DNA from: Spiroplasma alleghenense
GTDB lineage: Bacteria > Bacillota_I > Bacilli_A > Mycoplasmatales > Mycoplasmataceae
Length of the DNA stretch: 64,000 bases
Direction: 5' to 3'
NCBI RefSeq assembly: GCF_003363775.1
Contig: NZ_CP031376.1
Coordinates: 248,001-312,000, forward strand
Part shown: positions 45,834 through 55,789 of the stretch, piece after piece
Numbering within the stretch: position 1 is the stretch's first letter
Layout of the letters: every line of letters begins with the position of its first letter
Made by a program: the position numbers and the translations under genes
The notes under the pieces: generated by a model
Databases searched by the model: none
The model's input: the letters and a program-made list of their open reading frames with translations, nothing else
What the model was told of the DNA's origin: nothing

Positions 45834-46682
45834 CTAAATAATTCAAGTAGATTCTCAATCCTCAGTTTGGTTATTTAATTTTTCAAATGTTGATGTGGCT
45901 GTAAAAGTAATCTTCATAAAATCTGTTCCATCAATTACTTCTCTAGTTTTAAATTCATTAACTTTTGAGGTGAAATAAATTTCCTTATAAGGTAATTTAT
46001 CTGAATTCTTTCCGGTTGAATAGTAGTCTAGTTTATGTTCTATCACTTGTTTTGCTTCTTCAGTATTGCCAGTTTTTATAAGCTCTCTCAATTCTTTTTC
46101 CCCACTTTTGTACTTTCAAGAAAATGGATTACTTTCCTTATTTTCATAGCCGTCACAATTACTTAACATGTAATGAAGAGATTTTGAACTAATTTCATCC
46201 CTTTTTGTAAGTGTATTGGTCTGTTTAAAAGTAAATTCAAGCTTTTTGAATTCCAAGGTTTCCTTACTATTCAAATAGTTGACGTCTAGATCAAATTTAA
46301 ATTTATATTCATGTCCACTTTTAAAACGGTTCTGATCGTTTATTTGTTCTTTATAGTCGCTGTAACTTACACGAACATATAAGTCTATTAATTCTTTTTC
46401 TGGATATTCAAATGATTTTAGCATTGCTTCTGCAATAGTGTTTCTTATTTTATCCTTAAAAACCTCCATTAAAGAAACTCATTCCTGGTTTCCTTCCTCA
46501 TTTAAATCGTCAAATAAATAAAATTCTCCTACATATTCGAATTTTTGTTCCCTTACTCAGGCATCTAAGTTTTCGGTATTTAATTCCATTTTTTTAACTG
46601 GTTTTTCAAAACAAGAAACTACCCCAGTTGTTGATGTTGTTATTATCCCCAAAGCAGCCAGTATGCTTAATAGTTTTTTCAT
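45834..46682 (-). CDS. Surface lipoprotein L2 (divergent paralogue)
   Basis: The 282-aa lipoprotein has the same layout as L1: 'MKKLLSILAALG', lipobox 'GVVSC' (Cys24), conserved 'NLDAWVREQKFEYVGEFYLF' and the common end 'GTDFMKITFTATSTF'. The middle (~80-190) is clearly more different from L1, L3 and L4 than they are from each other (e.g. 'NTLTKRDEISSKSLHYML' against 'KKIDRNGKIDSKTIHYML'). It ends with TAG, while L1 and L3 end with TAA. It is transcribed divergently from the 326-aa surface protein and is first in the pair with L1. Confidence 0.88.
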
Positions 46683-46818
46683 AATTTTCCTTCTTTCCTT
46701 ACTATTATTATAGTAAACTAATTTTTCGCTTTTTAGAAAAAAAATTAAATTTTTTCCATATATTTATTTATTTTTTAGAAAATTGGAATATAATGTTTTT
46801 GTATAAAGGAGAAAAATT
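46683..46818. promoter_or_regulatory. Divergent promoter region, unit 1
   Basis: These 136 bp separate L2 (-) from the surface gene (+). On the + strand TATAAT (46789-46794) lies 24 nt before the start, with AAAGGAG as ribosome site. On the - strand a TATAAT-like box lies about 25-30 nt before the L2 start. The sequence is almost identical at 49590-49725, so both units should be regulated alike. Confidence 0.6.
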
Positions 46819-47799
46819 ATGAAAAAAAATAACACTCTTAGAAAACAAAAAAATACGAAACTTTATAATAAACACATATTTACATCATTTTTTATGGTTT
46901 CAGTAATAGCGATCGGAGCTTTGGTTGCAATTCCAAAAACTACACAACAATTATTCAATTTCGAAGGAATTAACTTTGGTAGTCAATCTGAAGCTGTTGA
47001 ATACGCACTTTCAAATAGTCGCAGACTAGAATCAAATGATCGTAACTATTATTACAAATATAACAATAAGGTTTATTCATTTTCAGAAAGAAATGCTGTA
47101 ATTGACAAAATGATTTTAGACTCTCAACTTAGAGAAGAAAGTACTTATAAAAATGTAAATGATTATGTAATTTCAAATTCTGGGGAGTTGTCAGCCAATG
47201 TAAAAACCGAGAATAACGATGAACTTAAGAAAGTTTATAAGGGAAGAAATGGATTTTCTTATGTTGATATAGATGAAGCAGCCAGAACTTTTCAAAATTA
47301 TGATGAAGTAATTTTGATGGAAAATCTCAACAAAAATTCTACTGAACAATTAGAATTTTATAATGAAAGCGAGGCTATTCAGTATTTAGAAAATATGAAA
47401 AAAGAATCTCTTGATAATGGTGAAGAAAGTGACTGTTATTTGGTTTCTGGTTCATGCCAAGATGAAGGAGCTGTTAAGCAATGATTGAAAAGTAGCTCTA
47501 CTTATAAATATCGTTATAAAGACTATGAGTGAAGCAATTTTGCACCAGCAAATTTGCAAAGTATTAATTTAACAAGTGATGATCAAGTTTACAAGGATAA
47601 TATTTTCCCTTTTGAACCAAATAAAACAGCATACTGAATTAATATTAATAATTTGGGTTTTGGTTCTTATAGTGGAAGCCAATATATAGAAACAAATGAG
47701 GCAGAGGCCACAATTGATGGAAAAATACAAAAAGGATGAAAACTTAAGGAAGAAACTAAAAAACTGTTTATGCAATTTCAATTCATAAACAGTTTTTAA
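46819..47799 (+). CDS. Truncated copy of the large surface protein (326 aa)
   Basis: Residues 1-18 are basic, then one hydrophobic signal-anchor (~20-41, 'FFMVSVIAIGALVAI'), then an exported polar domain. Several units of the form 'Y.YNNKVYSFSERNAVIDKM' occur, the module also seen in the downstream large proteins. Up to residue ~314 it is almost identical to the 924-aa protein at 49726. There ('KLKEETK') it runs into the bidirectional terminator, which adds 12 unrelated codons ('KLFMQFQFINSF') before TAA. It has an intact promoter and ribosome site, so a short exported form is probably made, but it is a rearrangement product. Confidence 0.8.
47759..47797. terminator. Bidirectional terminator, unit 2
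   Basis: Same 14-bp stem as at 44855-44893. It supplies the last codons and the TAA of the truncated surface protein and ends the L3 transcript on the other strand. Confidence 0.85.
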
Positions 47800-47810
47800 G
47801 TATATTTTTT

Positions 47811-48662
47811 TTAAATAATTCAAGTAGATTCTCAATCTTCGGTTTGACCATCTAACTTATCAAAGGTTGATGTGGCTGTAAAAGTAATCTTCATAAAATC
47901 AGTACCATCAATTATTTCTCTAGTTTTAAATTCATTAACTTTTGAGGTGAAGAGAAGTTCCTCATAAGGAAGTCCTAGACTTGCATCGTATTCATCAGAA
48001 TATAAATCTAAGTCATCTTTTATTTTTAACTTTGCTTCCTCAATTTTACCATCCTTTATTAATGATTTTAATTCTTTTTGATCGGGTTTATATTTCCAAG
48101 AAAATGGGTTATTTTCATCATTTTCATACCCATGATCATAACTACTTAACATATAGTGAATTGTTTTTGAATCAATTTTACCATTTCTGTCTATTTTTTT
48201 TGTTTGATTAAAAGTAAAATCAATGTCTTTATATTCATAAATTTTACCGTCAATAATATTTTTAATTTTTAGATCAAATTTAAATATGTATTTTTGACCA
48301 CTTTTAAAAGGTTTCTCGCTATTAATTTTTTCTATTAAATCATCATAATCTACCGACACCTTTATGTTTAAAACTTCATTTTGTGGATATTCAAAAGATT
48401 TAAGCATCATTTCCGATATAACATTTTTTATTTTTTCTGCAATTCTAGAATCCAATCACAACCATTCTTTACTTTCTCCTTCTACACCGTCAAAAAAATA
48501 AAATTCTCCTATATATTCAAATTTTTGTTCTTTTACTCAAGCATCTAAGTTTTCGGTATTCAAATCCATTTTTTTAACTGGTGTTTCAAAACAAGAAACT
48601 ACTCCAGTTGTTGATGTTGTCACTAGCCCCAAAGCAGCCAATACGCTCAATAGTTTTTTCAT
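47811..48662 (-). CDS. Surface lipoprotein L3
   Basis: The 283-aa lipoprotein is the positional copy of L1, 2.9 kb further on, with signal 'MKKLLSVLAALG', lipobox 'GVVSC' (Cys24) and a mature chain close to L1 ('FTFNQTKKIDRNGKIDSKTI', 'HYMLSSYDHGYEN'). One residue is gained near 'YDASLGLPYEE'. Differences from L1 concentrate at ~70-110 and ~195-215, so these are the likely variable surface segments. It ends next to the bidirectional terminator. It is second in a - strand pair after L4. Confidence 0.88.
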
Positions 48663-48740
48663 AAATTTCCTTCTTTCCTATAAAATTTAAGCATTGCAAT
48701 TAATAATAATTTAAACTTATTATGTTTTTATTTAAATTAA

Positions 48741-49589
48741 CTAAATAATTCAAGTAGATTCTCAATCTTCAGTTTTACCATCTAAATTATAAAAAGTTGA
48801 TGTGGCTGTAAAAGTTATTTTCATAAAATCAGTACCATCAATTATTTCTCTAGTTGTAAATTCGTTAACTTCTGAGGTAAAATAAAATTCCTTATAAGGT
48901 AAACGGAACGCTGATTTTTCTGTAGAATATAAATCTAATTCCTCCTTTATTAATGCTTTTGCTTCTTCAGTTTTACCTTCCTTAATTAATGATTTCAATT
49001 TTTTTTGACTAGATTGATATTTCCAAGAAAACGGGTTACCTTTATCATTTTCATACCCGCGATCATAGTTACTTAGCATATAGTGAATGGTTTTTGAATC
49101 TAGTTTTTCGTTTCTATCTATTTTTTTTGTTTGATTAAAAGTAAATTCAATGTCTTTATATTCATGGGTTTCTCCACCTAATATATTTGTGATTTTTAAA
49201 TCAAATTTAAATTTATATTCTTGACCACTTTTAAAAGGTTTTTCGCTATTAATTTTTTCCTTAAAATCTTTATAATCGTCTGAAACTCTTATGTTCAAAA
49301 CCTCGTTGCCTGGATATTCAAATGATTTAAACATCATTTCTGATATAACATTTTTTATTTTATACCCAATGATATTACTTAATAATGGTCATTCATCTTT
49401 GTCGCCTACCACCCCATCGAAAAAATAAAATTCTCCTACATATTCAAATTTTTGCTCTTTTACTCAGGCATCTAAGTTTTTGGAATTTAATTCCATTTTT
49501 TTAACTGGAGTTTCAAAACAAGAAACTACCCCAGTTGTTGACGTTGCTACTAGCCCTAAAGCAGCCAATGTGCTTAATAGTTTTTTCAT
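48741..49589 (-). CDS. Surface lipoprotein L4
   Basis: The 282-aa lipoprotein is the positional copy of L2 but in sequence closer to L1 and L3: it keeps 'NQTKKIDRNEKLDSKTIHYM' and 'YENDKGNPFSWKYQSSQK', where L2 differs. This mismatch between position and similarity suggests gene conversion. Signal 'MKKLLSTLAALG' and lipobox 'GVVSC' (Cys24) are kept, with ATG at 49587-49589 and AGAAGGA 5-10 nt upstream. It is divergent from the full-length surface gene and is first in the pair with L3. It stops at TAG like L2. Confidence 0.88.
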
Positions 49590-49725
49590 AATTTTCCTTC
49601 TCTCATTACTATTATTATATTAAACTAATTTTTCGCATTTCAGAAAAAAAATTAAATTTTTTCCATATATTTATTTATTTTTTAGAAAAATGGAATATAA
49701 TGTTTTTGTATAAAGGAGAAAAATT
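49590..49725. promoter_or_regulatory. Divergent promoter region, unit 2
   Basis: Near-identical to 46683-46818. The + strand TATAAT is at 49696-49701, 24 nt before the 924-aa gene, with AAAGGAG before ATG. A - strand TATAAT-like box serves L4. Confidence 0.6.
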
Positions 49726-52500
49726 ATGAAAAAAAATAACACTCTTAAAAAACAAAAAAATATGAAACTATATAATAAACACATATTTACATCATTTTTT
49801 ATGGTTTCGGTAATAGCAACCGGTGCTTTGGTCGCAATTCCAAAAACTACACAACAATTATTCAATTTTGAAGGAATTAACTTTGGAAGTCAATCTGAAG
49901 CTGTGGAGTATGCGCTTTCAAACAGTCGAAAACTGGAATCAAGTGATCGTAACTATTATTACAAATATAACAATAATGTCTATTCATTTTCAGAAAGAAA
50001 TGATGTCATTGATAAAATGATTTTAGATTCTCAACTTAAGGAAGAAAGTACTTACAAAAATGTAAATGATTATGTAATTTCAAATTCTGGGGAGTTATCA
50101 GCAAATGTAAAAACCGAGAATAACGGTCAACTTAAAAAAGTTTATAAAGGAAGAAATGGATTTTCTTATGTTGATATAGATGAAGCGGCTAAAACTTTTC
50201 AAAATTATGATGAAGTAATTTTAATGGAAAATCTCAATAAAAATTCAACTGAACAATTAGAATTTTATAATGAAAGCGAGGCTATTCAGTATCTAGAAAA
50301 TATGAAAAAAGAATCTCTTGAAAATGGCGAGGAAAGTGATTGTTATTTGGTCTCTGGTTCATGCCAAGATGAAGGAGCCGTCAAACAATGATTAAAAAGT
50401 AGTTCAACTTACAAATATCGCTACAAAGACTATGAGTGAAGCAATTTTGCACCAGCCAATTTGCAAAGTATTAATTTGACAAGTGATGATCAAGTTTACA
50501 AGGATAATATTTTCCCTTTTGAACCAAATAAAACAGCATATTGAATCAATATTAATAATTTGGGTTTTGGTTCTTATAGTGGAAGCCAATATATAGAAAC
50601 AAATGAGGCAGAAGATACAATTGATGGAAAAATACAAAAAGGATGAAAACTCAAAGAAGAAACTAAAATCAATGCGTTATTATCTTCAATGATGTTTATG
50701 TCGGAAATGTACAATGGCTTGGATTCATTGACAAGGGCTCTAAACGATAAAACAGAGGCTTGGACTCTCGAAAAAGACGTTTTCAATAACAACACAGATG
50801 AGTTTAACTTTTTTAAAGAAAACGTTGCAAATCTTGCGGATATAGATTTAGAAGCAGATGATGACGGGCTTAATTTAAAAAAATTTGAAGATGAAATTAA
50901 TTCCAAAGCCAAGGACATGGATTCTCAAACTAAAACTCTAGTATTTTTTAGAAAATTATCAAATTTGTCTTTGGTAAAAAATAATTTAGGTTCAGATGGC
51001 AAAGATGGAGACATGCAAAAGTTTGAAGATGAATGCAAAAAAGTTTTAAAACAAGTAATTACCTCAGATGATGAAAGAATGGAAGAAATTTATGCTGAAT
51101 TATTTGATATAAACAATCCAAAAATTGGTGTTAACGATATTATCGATGTCTTTCTAAATCCTAGCAGTTTTCAATATAAAAAAGATGACACAAGATTAGC
51201 TTTTGTTAATGTTATTAAAAAAACTACTGAACTAGGAGATGCCATTATGAATCCGATGTCTGGTTTAGATGGATTGGTAAGCAAATACTACGATGCAAAA
51301 GGTAGACCAAAAGATGTAGAAGTAACTTACGAAGATAAATTAACAATTGTAGAAGCCCAAAATCAAGTAATCAAAAATAAATATAAAGAATCTGATATGA
51401 TACTTCTTGATGATGGTAATTTTTATTCTAGAGAAAAAGTTATTGAAAAAAATTATGAAAGAACAAACGATATTGCGATAACTGCTGAGAGAAAAATTAC
51501 AACAACAAAACCGGCTGCAAAAGCGGGATTAGAAAATTTAACTGGTAAATTTAATACTGCTCAACAAATTTGGGATTTGGGAAACAAATTATCACCATAT
51601 AAATACAAAACACTAGGAATTGATTTTGGTGATGGACAAGAAATTTTATATACTTACTTATCAATTGGCTATTTTGGTTGAGAATTACATAAACCAAGTC
51701 CGGGAAAAGCTCTAACTAAAATGAAGTTATACGATAGTGTTAATACAAATCAAAATGAAAGTGGTTTTAGAGTTAGAGGAAGCTACTTTACGAACCAAAT
51801 AGATGCAATAAATTATTTGAAAACTCTAATGATTCGCGATCCAGAGGAGTATACCGAAATCCAACAGTTTAATATTAGTATCATGGACAAAACTGAAGAA
51901 GGGATTATAAATAACGATACTGAAAATTATCTTTCAAAAGAGGAACAGTTAGATATTTTCATAGATCAAATCTTTCAAAAATACTATGCTAATATGAAAC
52001 AAAAGTATTTCACAGATGGATTTGGAAACAAATTTGACAATAGTATTGATGCTTTAAATAGCATGCGTGAAAACATTACAAAAAGAAATTTTGTTAAAAA
52101 ATATCAGTGAAAAGATAAAGATTCCATCAAACGAAACTATGATTCTTTTGAAGAAATGATTACAGTTCAAAATAATTATATTAAAAATACTTACATTAAT
52201 GAAAAAGTAGTTTTATCAAGTGATTTAATCGCCAATACCAACTTTGATAAATTAGATGCCCAAAATGGAGGACAAAATAAATTTTACTCAATTGTTGATG
52301 GGTCAAGACAAAGATACTTTAAAACCTATGATGATGCTTATTATTTTGTTTTAAGAAAAAATAATTTTGAGTTAAATATTGACGAAGTAGTTAACTATCA
52401 AATAACTTATAACGGAGAAGTATTTGCCTCAGAAGAAGAATTTATCAACTGAGTTAGAGAAAATACTAAAGTAGTAAACGGAAAGGAAATGGTGCATTAA
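49726..52500 (+). CDS. Large exported repeat-module protein (924 aa)
   Basis: A basic N-terminus and one signal-anchor (~20-41, 'FFMVSVIATGALVAI') precede a long exported chain. Short modules of ~25 aa recur, with an aromatic beta-hairpin and then S/T-x-x-E-A and a helix: 'FGSQSEAVEYAL', 'VYSFSERNDVIDKM', 'FYSREKVIEKNYER', 'YFTNQIDAINYLKTL', 'YFKTYDDAYYFVL' and 'VFASEEEFINWV'. Residues ~315-640 are a more acidic helical domain without modules. There is no LPxTG or lipobox. The first ~314 residues are duplicated in the truncated copy upstream. Several TGA are Trp. The gene is followed after 1 bp by another module protein and then a membrane protein, suggesting one surface complex. The family is not recognised. 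Confidence 0.85.
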
Positions 52501-52501
52501 T

Positions 52502-53320
52502 ATGTCAATGAGTTTATTTAAAATATTATTAAGTAGTCAAATGGCTTTATCAGTTGGTGCTTCTACGGCTGTAATGGTGGCTGATAATCCCATATCCCAA
52601 TCAGATCATGAATATGAAGTTGAATCAATGAAAAATTTAATAGCTTCAAAATCAAAGGTCATTTCAAGTGAAGATATTTATGAATTTCAAGGACAAGAAT
52701 TTAGTGGTCGTGAGGAATTAGATAATTATATTTATAACAATGATTTAATTCAAGAACAAACAACATCTTCGAATTTAAATAAAATAATTAAAGATCACCA
52801 AAATAATATTCTAGACAAAGATAAAATGTATGGAACCGATTTTGAGGATTTCCAATTAATTTATCGTGATGCTTTTGGAAACGCCCAAACTTCAAGAGAA
52901 AAGTCTTTAAATTCTTTTACAAATAAAGGTTTGGTCCGCCAAAAATACAGTTACGACTATCAAGGGTGATATGATTCACCAACTGAGGCTAAAGATAACT
53001 TTATTTATACTTCGGGATTGGAAAAATCATTATATTATCAAGTTGATAACCGTTATTACAATTTATTTAATACAAAAGATCAAGAAGAACTGAAAAGCAC
53101 TTTTCTCGATGGTTACTATGTCAAACCAAGTAACTTCACCAAAAATGATAAGTTATTTGGGGATAACCAAAAAATAGAAACTAATGTTTATAATAAATTT
53201 CGTGATAGCTGAGTGTCATTTAATCGCAAAGGGGCAACCGAGGGAATTGAAGATGATTTAAACTATCAAGACTATATTGATTTTAAAACATCAAGATCTA
53301 TTAGAATGAACCCATATTAA
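52502..53320 (+). pseudogene. 5' part of a ~688-aa module protein, cut by an IS
   Basis: ATG 52502 lies 1 bp after the previous stop. The N-terminus has a hydrophobic stretch ('KILLSSQMALSVGASTAVMV', ~7-26) like a weak signal peptide, then modules 'YEFQGQEFSGREELDNYI', 'WYDSPTEAKDNFI' and 'YYNLFNTKDQEELKSTF'. Native sequence ends at about 53297-53301. The last codons and TAA (53318-53320) come from the left end of the IS, so a ~265-residue N-terminal fragment with a few foreign residues could still be made. Removing the IS and one target-site copy restores a 689-codon frame with the part at 54519-55789. Confidence 0.88.
53298..53301. other. Target-site duplication, left copy (CTAT)
   Basis: CTAT directly precedes the left terminal repeat and recurs directly after the right one (54519-54522). 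Confidence 0.75.
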
Positions 53321-53333
53321 TATGCAAAGAGCT

Positions 53334-54188
53334 TTATTGAAAAATTTCAATAAGCTTTTTATTTTTTTTAAATATATATCAGTTATTTCAATCAATGACA
53401 TCAGTAACGTAGGCATTAATATCTGTATATTCATTATTATGAATTGTTCCTTTCTTTAAAAGAGCGTGAAAGCTTTCAATTACAACGTTATCACTACATT
53501 GACCGACTCTTCCCATAGAAATTTTGATCCCTTCTGCATGACATCTATTTTTGTAAGCATTTGAGATATATTGTGATCCGTGGTCAGAATGAATTATAAT
53601 TCCGTTTGTGCTAGAATTAATTTTTTTTATTCTAATCACTGCAGCATTAAAATTATCTAAAACCAATTTTAAATCGTTAAATTTAGAAATTTGAAAATCT
53701 ATTATTTGTTTTGTACAAGCATCAATAATTGTTGATTGATACATTCTTTTTCCATTTAAAACTAAGTATGTTACATCTGTATATAAAACTGTAAGTTCCT
53801 TTTGAATATTATATTTTCTTTTAACCAAGTCTGGAAAATCTCAAATTTTATTTACTTTAGCTTTTCGTCTTTTGTAAATATATTTCCTGACATATTTTGA
53901 AATAATTCCTTGTTCTTTCATAATTCTAAGTACTTTTTTATGATTAATTCTTGGTAAACCAATTGATTCGTAGTATTCGTTAGTAAATTTGGTTAATTGT
54001 CTGTAACCAAACTGTTCCTTGTTTTCTTTAAAAATTTTTCAAAGCGTATCAATATGAAATTGATCTTTAATAATCGTTCAGTCTTTATTTTTGAAACGAT
54101 TTCAATAAGAACGCTTTAATTCACAAACTTCAAGTAAAATTTTTAACTTATGATCTTTTAATTCCTCACGAATGAATTCTACTTTTTG
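53334..54188 (-). CDS. IS3-family transposase OrfB (DDE catalytic part)
   Basis: The frame continues from orfA by a -1 shift near 54182-54188 (A5G on the coding strand), giving about 284 codons to TAA 53334-53336. It carries a HTH_21-like N-part ('QFGYRQLTKF', 'RINHKKVLRIMKEQGI') and the rve core with the DDE residues: Asp in 'LYTDVTYL', Asp in 'IIHSDHGSQYIS' and Glu in 'DNVVIESFHALLK'. After 'DVIDWNNWYIF' the usual 'R.h..L...sP.ey' ending is missing and the chain stops about 20 residues later, so the C-terminus looks shortened. Activity is uncertain. No good independent start codon is seen. Confidence 0.85.
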
Positions 54189-54451
54189 TCTTCTGTTGAC
54201 TTGTAGAATTCATGGAGCTTTTTTAAAATTTCATATTTTTCCTCCAAAGAATCCATTTCTTTTTTTTGTTTATTTAGTTCCTTGTTGGGAGAAATGCTAT
54301 TTCTTTCCTTATAGAATCAATCCCTGATAGTGTGGTGAGACATATTGAATTTTTTTCCTGCCACAACATTTCCCTCAGTTCTTGCATAATCCATTATTTC
54401 TTTTTTTAATTCATTAGTATAGCTGTTAAATTTTTGTCCTTTAGTTGCCAT
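54179..54451 (-). CDS. IS3-family OrfA (helix-turn-helix)
   Basis: The 90-aa protein begins 'MATKGQKFNSYTNELKKEIM', has a helix-turn-helix of the HTH_Tnp_1 kind ('NVVAGKKFNMSHHTIRDWF', ~29-47) and ends in a Lys/Glu-rich coiled coil leading to TAG 54179-54181. It binds the IS ends in fusion with OrfB. The AAAAAG run overlaps its last codons and is the probable -1 frameshift site. AGGAGG lies 11 nt before ATG, a rather long spacing. Confidence 0.85.
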
Positions 54452-54474
54452 AAAAAAATGAACCTCCTAAATGT

Positions 54475-54502
54475 ATTATAAGGGGTTTCCCAGATATTAC
54501 AA
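54475..54502 (-). promoter_or_regulatory. Transposase promoter
   Basis: On the - strand TTGTAA (54497-54502), a 16-nt spacer and TATAAT (54475-54480) lie just inside the right inverted repeat and 24 nt before orfA. Confidence 0.7.
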
Positions 54503-54518
54503 TGGCGGGTTCATTCTA

Positions 54519-54522
54519 CTAT
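54519..54522. other. Target-site duplication, right copy (CTAT)
   Basis: CTAT directly follows the right inverted repeat and matches 53298-53301. Confidence 0.75.
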
Positions 54523-55789
54523 TAAAATTACACCATATAATGATGTTCATGTTATTATTGATGATGTGAATTACAACAGCAACGCTGTTGAAATCAATTC
54601 CTTAAAAAAAGGATACGACGCTAATTATTTTCAAGATAAATCAAATTATACAAAAAGAACCGAGACTTCTGGAGGTAAAAAAAAGTTTTATTATACAAAT
54701 ACATTTCAAACTGAAAATGGAAAGCGAACATTAAAATTTCTCCCTAAAACTGGAAGCTCGCTTGGTGCTGATGTTGATTTTAATCGAATTGGTTTTTCGA
54801 ATGTATATGGTTCGTCAATTAATTTATATTCAAAAAAAATTACTGACATGGTTGGAGAAAACAAGGAACAATATAATATTTATGAATCAACTGGTCTAAA
54901 TTATGCAATTAATAGCGCTCATGATATTAGAAGCCAAGATGTTTTAAACATGTACTCAATTTGATTTCCATACTTTGTTAAAAATGAATTCTTAAACTTT
55001 AAAGGAGTTGAGAGAGGAGAATTTAACAAGTATGGGGTTAAAAAAGACTTTTTATATGATGTTAATGGACGAAAGGGTTATGACTACTCTTTATCTGATG
55101 GTCTAGATTACTATCACAATACTGTTAAACCAGATTTATATAAAAGATATGTAGGTACAGATCAACATGGTAACAATCTTTACCGAATTAATAACAATTT
55201 TGATGCCACAAGTGAAGAGTTAGAAAATTACTTTTACCTACAAGGAAAACAAGATATTCGTTTAATGTATACTTTCACCGGGGAAAGAAACCACTCCTCA
55301 ATTGATGGAATTTCATTAGCTCAAACTCAAGCAGAAGCACAAGAAAAACTATTTCAAATTGAGAGAAGTATTTTAAGTAAAAAATACTTTGCCTATGATG
55401 TTTATGGTAACTATGAAGTTTCAGGTAACAATGAAGATGAAGCGGTGCGTAAACTACAACAAAAAATTGATTTACAAGCTCGTTATGTTCACAAAGATGA
55501 AATTGCTAGTTGAAATGATCAAGTGGTAAGTTTTGAAAATGTCATTAGTGATGGGGTTTATATGACTTATCGTACTAAAGTTAATGGAGAATGAATGTAC
55601 TTTTTAAACTATCATGACGCATATAACGCATTAACTGGTAATACTTCTAGCCAAAAAGTTGTTCATACTAAAATCGTTAATGTATATCTTTACACCCAAT
55701 ATAAAGGTGATGAAAAAATTAACCACACTTACTCAAGTGATGAAGAATTAGAAGCGTTAGCAAATAAAATATTAGGTTATGTTAACTAA
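54523..55789 (+). pseudogene. 3' part of the IS-split module protein
   Basis: An open frame continues the 52502 gene after the IS, about 423 residues in the frame predicted by excision ('SRSIKITPYNDVHVIIDDV' at the join). It has more modules ('FAYDVYGNYEVSGNNEDEAV', 'YLNYHDAYNALTGN', 'YSSDEELEALANKI') and no membrane segment. It has no ribosome site of its own at the left edge; a GTG at 54566 is in frame but has no purine run. The sequence is otherwise undamaged, in line with a recent split. Its end overlaps the start of the next gene by 11 bp. Confidence 0.85.

Larger units (their letters stand above)
44617..47520. repeat. Tandem 2.9-kb unit, copy 1
   Basis: This 2904-bp unit starts at GACTATGAG. 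It contains the surface-gene 3' remnant with terminator, two - strand lipoprotein genes, the divergent promoter region and the first ~234 codons of the next surface gene. The next unit begins at 47521 with the same sequence. Confidence 0.9.
47521..50427. repeat. Tandem 2.9-kb unit, copy 2
   Basis: This 2907-bp unit has the same order as copy 1: surface-gene segment, terminator, two - strand lipoprotein genes, divergent promoter region and first part of the surface gene. It begins with GACTATGAG at 47521; the same sequence recurs at 50428, where the gene then continues into its full length. Confidence 0.9.
53302..54518 (-). mobile_element. IS3-family insertion sequence (1217 bp)
   Basis: The element is bounded by 12-bp perfect inverted repeats TAGAATGAACCC (53302-53313) and its complement (54507-54518) and flanked by CTAT duplications. 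It carries orfA and orfB in the -1 frame relation usual for IS3 (IS150-like) elements, on the - strand, with a promoter just inside the right end and a hairpin near the left end (53329-53360). The intact ends, target duplication and restorable host frame indicate a recent insertion. Confidence 0.92.

Noticed and set aside
53302-53320. Native C-terminus of the 272-aa ORF after the surface gene
   Set aside because: These last codons are the IS terminal repeat, so the stop is foreign to the gene.
54566-54568. GTG as an independent start for the second half of the IS-split gene
   Set aside because: There is no ribosome site, and the frame is continuous upstream to the IS end; it is an internal Val codon of the original gene.
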